From the NCBI GenBank assembly GCA_021204405.1, contig JAJPZJ010000091.1:1-48363 (forward strand): a DNA stretch of 48,363 nucleotides, given 5' to 3'. Below, in pieces: positions 29,724-38,151 of the stretch (the stretch's first letter is position 1; every line of letters starts with the position of its first letter). The notes under the pieces were generated by a model. The model searched no databases, was not told the DNA's origin, and worked only from the letters and a program-made list of their open reading frames with translations. The stretch comes from Tannerellaceae bacterium. GTDB taxonomy: Bacteria; Bacteroidota; Bacteroidia; Bacteroidales; Tannerellaceae. The translations under genes were made by a program, and so were the position numbers.

Positions 29724-29858
29724 AGGTCTTTTCGGTATTAAAGGTTTAACCAGTTTTCAATGATTGTTTTCCCTTTCGGGGTCAGTACCGATTCAGGATG
29801 GAATTGAATACCCCTTACATCGTAAGTACGGTGGCGCAGTGCCATGACCTGCTTCTCT

Positions 29859-29910
29859 TCCGGATCTTCGGCTGTAATCTCCAGTCCGGATCTTCGGCTG
29901 TAATCTCCAG
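29859..29910. repeat. 26-bp perfect tandem duplication inside trpG
   Basis: Identical units at 29859-29884 and 29885-29910, starting TCCGGATCTTCGGC. Out of frame. On the minus strand, taking out one copy joins LEITAEDPEEKQVMALRH. Confidence 0.97.
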
Positions 29911-30248
29911 GCACGCAGGAAAGTTTTCACGGGCTACCACCCAGGAATGATAACGCCCGGCACGGATGGTACGGTCTAACCCTGCAAACAACGGATCGTC
30001 TGCCAGGATACGTACATCCGAACAAACCCCGTGATGTACATCGGTCAGGTTGATCAATCCGGCGCCAAATACCTGGCCGATCGCCTGCTCACCCAGGCAA
30101 ACACCCAGAATACTTTTGGTGGGCGCATACCGCTCAATCAGGGGCAGCAAGATACCGGCCTCCTCAGGTATGCCCGGCCCCGGCGAAAGCAAAATCTTAT
30201 CAAACCTTTCTACTTCATCCAGCGAGATCTTATCGTTACGATATACCT

Positions 30249-30293
30249 CTACAACCTGCTCCCAACTCTTTCAGGATATGGAGCAGGTTGTAG
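30249..30293. repeat. 14-bp perfect inverted repeat at a trpG frameshift
   Basis: CTACAACCTGCTCC at 30249-30262 and its exact complement at 30280-30293, 17-bp spacer. The trpG frame is lost inside the 30249-30262 arm. A perfected quasi-palindrome at a frameshift is the classic trace of template switching. Confidence 0.7.
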
Positions 30294-30335
30294 GTAAAAG
30301 AATCGTAATTATCTAATAATAATATTTCATTGTGT

Positions 30336-31742
30336 TTAGTTCTTTAATGTTGCAGCCAGGTCGATTGCTTTTTTCAGTACACCCAGCTTGTTATTCACCT
30401 CTTGCAATTCACGCTCATCGTTACTCTGCGATACAATACCCGCTCCGGCCTGGTAATACAATACATTGCCCCGGCTTACGAATGAACGGATGGTAATGGC
30501 CTGGTTCAGGTCGCCGTTGAGGCCAATGAAACCAATGCAGCCGCCATAGGCACCCCGGTTGTGTTTTTCCAGCTCGGTAATCAGCTCCATGGCACGTACC
30601 TTCGGAGCGCCGCTCAGGGTTCCTGCCGGGAAAGTATCAATATAGGTTTTGACAGCATTACTATCATTGTTAATCTCACCACTCACCCGCGATACCAGAT
30701 GGATCACATGGCTGTAATATTGCACCTCTTTGTAGAAGTCTACTCCTACATGATGGGCATTGCGGCTCAGGTCATTCCGTGCCAGGTCTACCAGCATCAC
30801 ATGTTCGGCATTCTCTTTCGGGTCTTTCAGTAAGGCTTCAGTACGCTGTTTATCGATTGCTACATCGCCTGTACGGAAGGCAGTTCCCGCAATCGGGTCG
30901 ATGCTGGCATGTCCATCCTCTACCTTGCAGTGGGTTTCCGGTGAAGAACCGAAAATACGGAAACCACCGAAATCGAAGTAGAACAGGTAAGGGGAGGGGT
31001 TAATGCTGCGCAGGGCACGGTATACTTTGAAATCATCTCCTTTAAACGGTTGTTCAAAGCGGCGGCTCAGTACAATCTGGAATACATCTCCACGCATACA
31101 ATGTTTAACCCCCTGGCGTACCATGGCTTTATATTCTTCGTTGGTAATCGGCGATGTTTCAGGGCCGGTAGGCTGGAAATTATAAGAGGCATAATTGCGG
31201 TTTTCCAACAGGTTTTCCACTTCTTTCAGGCGGCTTTCTTCTCCCTCTTCAAGTAATTCGATAAGAGTCAGTTCATTCTGGAAATGGTTAAACACGATTA
31301 CATACTTATAAAGGATATAAAGCATATCCGGTGCATCATTCTCTTCATGATGTGCCTCCATCACAGGAATATTCTCGAAATAGCGAACTGAATCGAATGC
31401 CGTATACCCATACAGGCCGCAGGCATCTTTATCAGCCCCTGTAATCTCGAACTGGTTAAGAAACTCGTTGACCGACTCGGGTACATTATATTGTTCGTCC
31501 AGCTTTTTTACCTCTTTCTTTCCGTCAGGATAAATAGCAGTACATTCGCCATTATTAATCCCTACACTTGCCAGCGAACGGAGGGCAATATAGGAGTGGC
31601 TATTCTCATTCCCGTGGAAGTCGGAACTTTCGAGCAGTGCCGACTTCGGATAAATATCCCTTACCTTCAGGTAGATACTAACCGGGGTATGCAGGTCGCC
31701 CAATACCTTTTTACTGATGGTTTTAAATTTATATGGTTTCAT
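30336..31742 (-). CDS. trpE: Anthranilate synthase component I
   Basis: Makes anthranilate from chorismate. The 468-residue protein has an N-terminal regulatory half, with a probable Trp-feedback segment around LLESSDFHG (about residues 36-44). The C-terminal chorismate-binding half contains RGDVFQIVLSRRFEQPF, FGSSPETHCKVEDG, DPIAGTAFRTG, EHVMLVDLARNDLSR and AGTLSGAPKVRAMELI, ending IRSFV and YYQAGAGIVSQSN. It starts 13 bp after trpB. Intact. Confidence 0.96.
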   Translation of the reverse strand: MKPYKFKTISKKVLGDLHTPVSIYLKVRDIYPKSALLESSDFHGNENSHSYIALRSLASVGINNGECTAIYPDGKKEVKKLDEQYNVPESVNEFLNQFEITGADKDACGLYGYTAFDSVRYFENIPVMEAHHEENDAPDMLYILYKYVIVFNHFQNELTLIELLEEGEESRLKEVENLLENRNYASYNFQPTGPETSPITNEEYKAMVRQGVKHCMRGDVFQIVLSRRFEQPFKGDDFKVYRALRSINPSPYLFYFDFGGFRIFGSSPETHCKVEDGHASIDPIAGTAFRTGDVAIDKQRTEALLKDPKENAEHVMLVDLARNDLSRNAHHVGVDFYKEVQYYSHVIHLVSRVSGEINNDSNAVKTYIDTFPAGTLSGAPKVRAMELITELEKHNRGAYGGCIGFIGLNGDLNQAITIRSFVSRGNVLYYQAGAGIVSQSNDERELQEVNNKLGVLKKAIDLAATLKN

Positions 31743-31755
31743 CGTATATCGTTTT

Positions 31756-32952
31756 TTAGTTGTTTTCCTTTTCGTTCATTGCCTGGATATAGGTTTGTAT
31801 ATCTTTATCACCACGGCCTGACACAGTTAATACCACCACATCGGTAGGCTTAAATTCAACTTTCTTTAAAGCTGCCAATGCATGCGACGATTCGAGTGCC
31901 GGAATGATTCCTTCAATACGTGTCAATTCGAAAGCAGCTGCTAACGCCTCATCGTCGTTAATGGCCAACACCCGGGCGCGTTTTTCTTTATTCAGGTGGG
32001 CATACATCGGTCCGATACCCGGATAGTCTAGTCCGGCCGAGATAGAATAGGGCTCTTCGATCTGTCCATCTTCAGTTTGCATAACCAGTGTTTTCGACCC
32101 ATGGATAATACCGGTCTTACCCAGTTGGATGGTTGCAGCACTCATGCCGGTATCTATCCCTTTACCACCTGCTTCGGCCAGTACAATCTTTACCTGTTCG
32201 TCGTGAAGGTAATGGTAAATAGTGCCGGCTGCATTACTACCACCCCCCAGGCAGGCAATCAGGTAATCCGGGTTTTCGCGTCCTTCCTGTTCCAATAATT
32301 GTTTTTTGATCTCTTCGCTGATGACCGATTGCAGGCGTGACACCATATCCGGGTAAGGATGTGGCCCGGCTGCCGTTCCCAATATATAAAAAGTATCGGC
32401 CGGATGGCAACACCAGTCGCGTATCGCATCGTTAGTCGCATCTTTAAGGGTCATATTGCCTGATGTGACCGGACGAACGGTTGCACCCAGCATTTTCATA
32501 CGCTGTACATTGGGGTATTGGCGTTCTACATCGGTTTTACCCATATATACCACACACTCCATATCCATCAGGGCACACACCGTAGCGGTTGCCACGCCGT
32601 GCTGTCCGGCACCGGTTTCGGCAATGATACGGGTTTTACCCATCCGCTTGGCAATCAATATCTGCCCGATCGTATTGTTAATCTTGTGTGCTCCGGTATG
32701 GTTAAGGTCTTCCCGTTTCAGGTAGATTTTACACCCATATCGTTCGCTGAGCCGTTTGGCATGGTAGAGAGGAGAAGGACGGCCTACATAGTCGCGGAGT
32801 AACTGGTTGAACTCTTGTTTGAAGCTGTCACTCTCCATCACTTTCAGGTAAGTTTTCTGCAGATCATCTACGCATTTATGGAGTATTTCCGGAACATAGG
32901 CTCCTCCGAACTCTCCGTAGTATCCATTCTCGTCTGCGTGGTACGTTTTCAT
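31756..32952 (-). CDS. trpB: Tryptophan synthase beta chain
   Basis: PLP enzyme that condenses indole with serine. The 398-residue protein has the PLP lysine in LNHTGAHKINNTIGQ (Lys90), the catalytic acid in AETGAGQHGVATA, and the cofactor phosphate loop CLGGGSNAAGTIY (about 234-246). It is first in the operon (order B-E-G-D-C-F-A, typical of Bacteroidetes). It is preceded by the leader peptide and attenuator described at 33006-33144. Intact. Confidence 0.97.
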   Translation of the reverse strand: MKTYHADENGYYGEFGGAYVPEILHKCVDDLQKTYLKVMESDSFKQEFNQLLRDYVGRPSPLYHAKRLSERYGCKIYLKREDLNHTGAHKINNTIGQILIAKRMGKTRIIAETGAGQHGVATATVCALMDMECVVYMGKTDVERQYPNVQRMKMLGATVRPVTSGNMTLKDATNDAIRDWCCHPADTFYILGTAAGPHPYPDMVSRLQSVISEEIKKQLLEQEGRENPDYLIACLGGGSNAAGTIYHYLHDEQVKIVLAEAGGKGIDTGMSAATIQLGKTGIIHGSKTLVMQTEDGQIEEPYSISAGLDYPGIGPMYAHLNKEKRARVLAINDDEALAAAFELTRIEGIIPALESSHALAALKKVEFKPTDVVVLTVSGRGDKDIQTYIQAMNEKENN

Positions 32953-33005
32953 CTTTTATATCTTTATTTGATTGTTATTATTTTACGAGCTGTTGCCTGA
33001 TAAAG

Positions 33006-33039
33006 AAAAAGGCCTGTCGCAAGTGCGGCAGACCTTTTT
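33006..33039 (-). terminator. trp operon attenuator terminator
   Basis: On the minus strand, 5-prime arm 33039-33025 and 3-prime arm 33020-33006 pair over 15 positions, with one G-U and one C-A, around a four-base loop. The hairpin ends in five T on the minus strand and lies 53 bp before the trpB ATG. The loop and 3-prime arm (33023-33016) can instead pair with 33088-33081 in the leader ORF over 8 consecutive positions including one G-U, which would prevent the terminator. Confidence 0.85.
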
Positions 33040-33081
33040 ATATTGTAACCTGGTAAATTTGCTACATAGGTACTGTGTTCC

Positions 33082-33144
33082 TTACGACTTTTTGAGTTGT
33101 ACGGAGCGCCACCACCAAAATGTATTTACCAGAATAGTTCTCAT
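33082..33144 (-). CDS. trpL: trp leader peptide with three consecutive Trp codons
   Basis: A 20-codon ORF, ATG at 33144-33142, stop TAA at 33084-33082, reading MRTILVNTFWWWRSVQLKKS. The three TGG codons are at 33117-33109. It sits 24 bp downstream of the consensus -7 box and 42 bp before a terminator hairpin, directly upstream of trpB. When Trp-tRNA is short the ribosome would stall on WWW and leave 33088-33081 free to pair with the terminator loop. When Trp is plentiful the ribosome would reach the stop codon, cover that segment and allow termination. A second pairing (33132-33124 with 33058-33050, 9 bp) could lock the default fold. The leader ORF and hairpin are seen directly; the switching model is inferred from enteric trpL. 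Confidence 0.85.
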   Translation of the reverse strand: MRTILVNTFWWWRSVQLKKS

Positions 33145-33168
33145 TACCTAGTTCGTATTAATTGGTTG

Positions 33169-33199
33169 CAAATATATAGGAATCATTACAAACTCCAAA
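33169..33199 (-). promoter_or_regulatory. Consensus promoter of the trp operon
   Basis: Minus strand: TTTG at 33199-33196, 19-bp spacer, TATATTTG at 33176-33169. This is a full match to the Bacteroidetes housekeeping promoter. The predicted transcript begins about 18-20 bp before the leader peptide ATG. Confidence 0.85.
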
Positions 33200-33407
33200 T
33201 ATTTTATCGGTTTTTTGAAAAAAAGATTGGGGAAAACTATGTCATAAGCATAAGTGATTTAGCATGACTTCTTGTATTTTATTTGTTTTACGATAATGGA
33301 GCCGACTAATTTTCTGAATTTTATCTTTTTTATTTCTTGTACGTTTCGCAACTTTTTCAATATCTTTCAGCTCCTTTTTGTAACTTAAACAGTAAATACG
33401 CTTTGAT

Positions 33408-36131
33408 ATGAAAACATAATTTTAGCCTTATTTCTGGCATTGGTACCATTGACTATCCAATCCCAGGAATCTACAGCCGGTGTGCCTTATAAAAATCCGG
33501 CACTTACTTCCGAACAACGCACCAAAGACTTGCTGAGCCGGATGACGCTGGAAGAGAAATTCTGGCAAATGTTTATGATCCCGGGCGACCTGGGCGATCC
33601 GGATGCCAAAGAAAAATACCGGCATGGCATTTTCGGATTTCAGACTCAGGCCAAAGGCCAGAGTGCAAATGCTGCCGAACAGTTATTGTCGTATGCCGGT
33701 GCCAATAGTTCGGCTGTGGAAACCGCCCGGAAGATCAACCGGATACAACGTTATTTTATAGAAGAAACCCGGTTGGGTATTCCTATTATTGCTTTTGACG
33801 AGGCATTTATTGCTTTTGACGAGGCATTGCATGGCCTGGTACGTGAAGGCTCTACTATTTTTCCCCAATCTATCGGCATGGCAGCCACCTTCAATCCGGA
33901 GCTGGTTCACCGGGCTGCCGAGGCTATTGCTATAGAATTTAAATTGCGCGGACTGAGGGATATCCTTTCGCCGGTTGTCAATATCGCCAGCGATGTTCGT
34001 TGGGGCAGAACAGAAGAGACCTATGGAGAAGACCCTTATTTATCTTCGCGGATGGGAGTTGCTTTTGTATCTGTTTTCGAAAAGAACGGAGTAGTTACCA
34101 CACCTAAACATTACCTGGCGAATGTAGGCGATGGGGGCCGCGACAGTTATCCGATCCATTGGAACGAACGCTATTTGCGGGAAATCCATTTGCCTCCTTT
34201 TATTGCCTGTATCCAGGAAGGAGGAGCCCGTAGCATCATGACTGCTTATAACTCGATAGACGGAACTGCGGCTTCTGCCAATGACTGGGTATTGCGTAAA
34301 ATACTGAAAGAAGAAATTGGTTTCCCCGACTTTGTTATTTCCGATGCAGGTGCTGCGGGTGGGAGTAATGTGCTGCATTTTACAGCTAAAGACTATTCCG
34401 AATCAACAAAGCAGGCCATTGAAGGTGGGCTCGATGTGATCTTCCAGACCTCTTATTCCCATTATCCACTGTTTTATGAAGCATTTGAAAAAGGAATGAT
34501 AGACCCGGCAGCCATTGACGATGCTGTGTATAGGGTATTAAAAATAAAGTTTGATCTGGGACTATTTGAGAATCCTTATGTAGACGAATCGTGGGCACAA
34601 CAGGTAAACCATTGCCAGGCGCATCAGGACCTAAACGTTGAGGTTGCCCGCGAAGCTTTTGTATTATTAAAAAATGAAGGTGAGGTATTGCCTTTCAATA
34701 AATCACAACTGAGGTCGATGGCTCTGATCGGTTATGATGCCGATGCCGGCCGGCTGGGTGGTTATAGCAGACCTGGTACTGATATTGTCTCTGTCTTATC
34801 AGGATTGAAAACCTATCTGGATGGTACAGGTGTGCAGATCAATTATAGTAAAGGGGTAGACTTGCATTATTCAGAGTTTGAAACGATATCGGCCGAATAC
34901 CTCTTCTGCCGGTATGAAGGAAAAGAACAGCCTGGGCTACTGGGTGAATATTACTCAAATATAAACCTGGCAGGTACACCGGAGTATAAAGAGGTAAACC
35001 CCCGGATGTCTTTTGGCTGGACACTCTTCTCGCCCAACCAGGAAAAGCTTCCTTACGATTGTTATTCAATCCGCTGGACGGGTAAGGTTACTTCGCCGGT
35101 AGATAGAGTGTATCAGATTGGAGTAATCGGCAACGATGGTTACCGTATATTTATAGATAATCAACTGGTGGTTGATAACTGGAGAAAGGTTTCTTACGGA
35201 ACCCATACAAGCCCTTTTGCCTGGGAGAAAGGTAAAAGCTATGATATCAGGATAGAATTTTATGAACCTATAGGCAATAGCCGTTTTAACCTGGTTTGGA
35301 ACGTGGGTACTGAAGTAGATTGGCAACGGCAGATTGCCGAAGCTGTTGAGGCCGCTAAGGCCAGTGATGTGGCAGTGGTGATGGCAGGTATCCATGAGGG
35401 CGAGTTTCAGGATAGAGGCTTGCTGTCTTTGCCGGGCAAACAGATTGAACTAATTGAGGCTGTTCAGGGGACTGGCAAACCTATTATAGTATTGCTGGTA
35501 GGTGGAAGTGCTATCTTGTTTGACCAATGGGGTGATAAAGTGGATGCCGTTATGCACTTATGGTATCCGGGCGACAAAGGTGGTAAAGCGGTGGCTCAGG
35601 TATTGTTTGGCGACTATTCTCCTTCCGGCAGGTTACCTATTACATTCCCCATCCACGAAGGACAACTCCCATTAGTATACAACCATAAACCAACCGGTAG
35701 GGGGGGATGATTATTACAACCTGACCGGCCAGCCGCTTTTCCCGTTTGGTTACGGGCTCACCTATAGTGAGTTTGAATATACCGACCTGCGGTTTGACCA
35801 GCAAGAGATAGGTATTAATGGCTCTACCATAGTAAGATGTAAAATAAAGAATACCGGTAAGCACAGAGCTTCCGAAGTGGTACAATTATACATCCGCGAT
35901 GTGATTGCTTCTGTTGCACAGCCGGTGCTTCAACTAAAAGGTTTTGAAAAGGTTGCTTTGAATCCGGAAGAAACCTGTGAGGTTAGTTTTGAGATCACTC
36001 CGGAGATGTTGAAAATGTATGATAAATATATGAATCATATAGTAGAACCCGGTGAATTCCGTATCATGATAGGAGCTTCATGTAAAGATATCCGGTTGCG
36101 GGATAACCTGGTGGTGGTTAAAGATTTTTGA
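33408..36131 (+). pseudogene. GH3 beta-glucosidase-type hydrolase with PA14 domain, three lesions
   Basis: Secreted or periplasmic family-3 glycoside hydrolase. The N-terminal TIM barrel has IIAFDEALHGLVREG and VISDAGAAGG, where the Asp is the likely nucleophile. The second domain (VEVAREAFVLLKNEG) is interrupted by a PA14 insert (about residues 490-620: LLGEYYSN, GNDGYRIFIDNQLVVDNW), and a fibronectin-III-like tail ends the protein. Lesions: one A missing in the run right after the ATG (33411-33414), so the signal peptide is out of frame; an in-frame 21-bp duplication giving AFDEAFIAFDEAL; one extra G in a G7 run at 35700-35706, after which DYYNLTGQPLFPFGYGL and the rest follow in the next frame. 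The intergenic region upstream, back to the trp promoter, shows no clear promoter. Confidence 0.9.
33786..33827. repeat. 21-bp in-frame tandem duplication in the GH3 gene
   Basis: Identical units at 33786-33806 and 33807-33827. In the protein they add seven residues within the conserved FDEALHG barrel strand, close to the active site. The frame is kept. Confidence 0.97.
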
Positions 36132-36150
36132 CTTCCTGAAAAAGATTCTA

Positions 36151-36269
36151 AAAAAGACCTGTTCCCCGCGCAGGCGGGGATCGCATTAGAGCAGCCTGGC
36201 AAATCTGTTTTGTACTAAAAACTGACAGTTTCTTTGCGATCCCCGCCTGCGCGGGGAACAGGTCTTTTT
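36151..36269. repeat. REP-like inverted pair A, at the GH3 / winged-helix 3-prime ends
   Basis: Perfect 35-bp inverted repeat, arms 36151-36185 and 36235-36269, with a 49-bp spacer. Each arm holds its own small hairpin (CCCCGC-GCAG-GCGGGG). It lies between two converging genes and ends in A/T runs both ways, so it can act as a two-way terminator. The inner 24 bases recur in element B (44224-44326), and the core GTTCCC...GGGATCGCA recurs in both MITE-like elements. Confidence 0.9.
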
Positions 36270-36296
36270 ATGTTTTCAGTTTTTAATCATCATTCC

Positions 36297-37273
36297 TTAT
36301 TCGGTAAGAAACCTTATATATTGCTCTGTAGCCTGTTTAATCAGTTTTTGCGGAACAGCTAATTCAGGATTGAAAAAAGTTGCCTCAACCTTAATTTCTT
36401 TTTTCTGTATAACCTTCTTCCAGTTGCCTACTACCTGTCCATTATATACAATCACCGGATAAAAGATCCCATAATTATTATGTGCCCGGGCTACATGTTC
36501 CTGTGCCAGTACGGCACTCCTGTCTTTATAGCTGATCAGGTATTCATCATACGGAGGTAAAAACTGAAGTGTTTTCGGCAATTTTGCTGTTTCCGTATAA
36601 GAAGCAGGGATATAGAGTTCCGTATCCTTATATTTACAGGTAGTAAGGACTTCGGTTTCATTAAAGAGTGCTATGGCTTTTTTAGCCTCGGTTACAGTTA
36701 ATCCCGACCACCAGGTAAAATCCGCTAAACCGGCAGGTGCATGGCTTCTGAAATAACGTTGGGCTAATGTCAGCAATGCCTCTTCCACATGCATCTCTTT
36801 TGAAACAGGTATATGTTTTTCCAGTAGGGTATAGGTTGGGTTTTTCCTTTATCAGCACCGCTGCAGATAATGCCATCTGTTTCCGCCCGTACGGTAAACA
36901 GGTTGATAAGGGACACATCCCCGATACCTCCGGCTTTTACCAACTCCTGTGCAAGTTCTTGCTTGGTCAGGTATTGTTTCTCTTCCAATATTTTGATGAT
37001 AAGGTCGTTGCAGCGGGTATATTTCTCAGGAGATACTCCATGTTTACCCTTTGCATAGGTTTCCCAGCTGGTTTTTATCCGCCGGGCACATAATGTCAGC
37101 ACCCACTTCAGGTCTTCTCCCGGAACTAAATGCCAGGTAGGACGCATGATGTGTGTCCGCACGATCCTTCCTTGTGCTATTGCCTTGTTAACAGTTTGCA
37201 GGGAAGGCGTTTGTAACCGTATCCCTACTGCCCATTTGGTCATTGTATAATCCTGTGCCTGCATGGCTCCCAT
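36297..37273 (-). pseudogene. Winged-helix DNA-binding domain protein (HTH_42/AlkZ-like), frameshifted
   Basis: Two overlapping frames make one protein of about 325 residues. The N-terminal part begins MGAMQAQDYTMTKWAVG and contains RIVRTHIMRPTWHLV. The C-terminal part has HVEEALLTLAQRYFRSHAPAGLADFTWWSGL and ends IKQATEQYIRFLTE. These are features of the winged-helix family that includes the DNA glycosylase AlkZ; the first part alone holds the QAQDY motif. One base (probably a C, minus strand) is missing near 36833-36837, between KTQP and YTLLEKHIPV. The usual start lies further upstream (HRLLNQQLVNP, about 37345-37310), but there a TGA and a CA-repeat irregularity block it, so the 5-prime end may also be damaged. 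Confidence 0.78.
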
Positions 37274-37517
37274 CCATTTAATCAGTTCTGTCGGATCGGT
37301 AAAGGCCGGATTTACTAGTTGCTGGTTCAGTAAGCGGTGTGTGGTATCATATCAGAAGCATTTTATCTATCCTGGCAAAGATAGCAAAAGATCACAGACT
37401 TTAAGACCGCCATGTTTTGAAATGCTTTAAAAGTAGAAGCAGGTTGGATATCTAAGGGAGAGTTCCTATATTTACTATCGCTATTTAACACTTAATAATA
37501 CAATTAAAATACAATCC

Positions 37518-37922
37518 ATGAAAAAATCAATTCTCCTTAAGCATGTAACAGGTATCCAGCATGTAGGCATCCCAACGAATGATATCGAAAAGACAATAAG
37601 TTTTTATGAGAGTCTGGGCTTCGAATTAAAATACCGGGTTTTTAATGAAGCCGGTAATGAAGAGGTTGCTTTTCTGCAACTCAAAAACCTGGTAATAGAG
37701 ACCTATGAGAATAAAAAAGCGATACTGCATGCAGGTGCTATCGATCATATAGCTTTGGACGTAGAAAATATAGAGGAGCTCTTTGAATGTGTACGCGTTG
37801 CAGGCTATAAACTATTAGATAAGGAAATTTAGTCTCTTCCCTTTTGGGATCATGGTATAAAATACTTTATCGTAGAAGGGCCTAATATGGAGAAACTTGA
37901 ATTTTGTGAGATATGTAAATAA
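37518..37922 (+). pseudogene. Glyoxalase/VOC-family protein with internal TAG
   Basis: A 134-codon gene of the vicinal-oxygen-chelate fold: TGIQHVGIPTNDIEKTISFYESLGF at the N-terminus (about 10-34) and AIDHIALDVENIEELFE in the second half. A TAG at 37830-37832 ends the frame after LLDKEI. The same frame then reads SLPFWDHGIKYFIVEGPNMEKLEFCEI to a TAA at 37920-37922, a typical family ending (the final Glu is a metal ligand). The TAG probably replaced a CAG (Gln). Substrate unknown. Confidence 0.85.
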
Positions 37923-37964
37923 CCGGAGGGAAAATATAGAACATGGAAAAGCCTTCCGGATTAA

Positions 37965-38139
37965 GAAGGGGCTGTCCCAAAACTATACTTACAGAAAAGT
38001 AAATGAGCAACGTGTTCCCAGATCTGATCCGGGATTGCAAAAGAACAGGCGTGTGTCTATCTTTTTGTAACTTATACCGTTTGTTCCTGTGCGATCCCCG
38101 CTTTCACAGGGAACTAACCAGGACTTTTGAGACAGCTTC
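37965..38139. mobile_element. MITE-like element C (175 bp)
   Basis: Imperfect terminal inverted repeats (GAAGGGGCTGTCCCAAAA at the left; CTGTCTCAAAA-type at the right) enclose two internal hairpins and the shared core GTTCCC...GGGATTGCAAAAGAACAGG. It is an inverted, diverged copy of element D (40439-40609), with most positions matching. It has no room for a transposase, so it would be moved by one elsewhere. It lies between the 3-prime ends of the glyoxalase-like gene and ald. Confidence 0.85.
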
Positions 38140-38151
38140 TTTTAATATGTT

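Larger units (their letters stand above)
29738..30330 (-). pseudogene. trpG: Anthranilate synthase glutaminase subunit, three frame lesions
   Basis: Should supply ammonia from glutamine to TrpE. The pieces are clearly TrpG: near the start LLLDNYDSFTYNLLH, then LLSPGPGIPEEAG, the nucleophile elbow GVCLGEQAIGQVFGA and at the end GIQFHPESVLTPKGK. They sit in different frames. One A is missing in the run after the ATG (30325-30327). Two bases are lost, or one gained, near 30250-30260 inside a perfect 14-bp inverted repeat. A 26-bp tandem duplication (29859-29910) breaks the last third. ATG 30330 lies 5 bp after trpE and the stop 14 bp before trpD, so the operon spacing is normal. A PabA from elsewhere might substitute. 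Confidence 0.92.

Noticed and set aside
36151-36269. CRISPR array suggested by repeated GC-rich palindromes
   Set aside because: There are only two inverted units with one spacer, no regular direct repeats, and no cas genes in the window.
23293-37832. TAG read as glutamine (recoding or suppressor tRNA), since three TAG codons sit where Gln is likely
   Set aside because: The nitroreductase gene ends normally in TAG at 17662-17664, and one of the similar premature stops is TAA (43361) and another TGA (45784). Independent transitions explain them better. No suppressor tRNA gene was seen.
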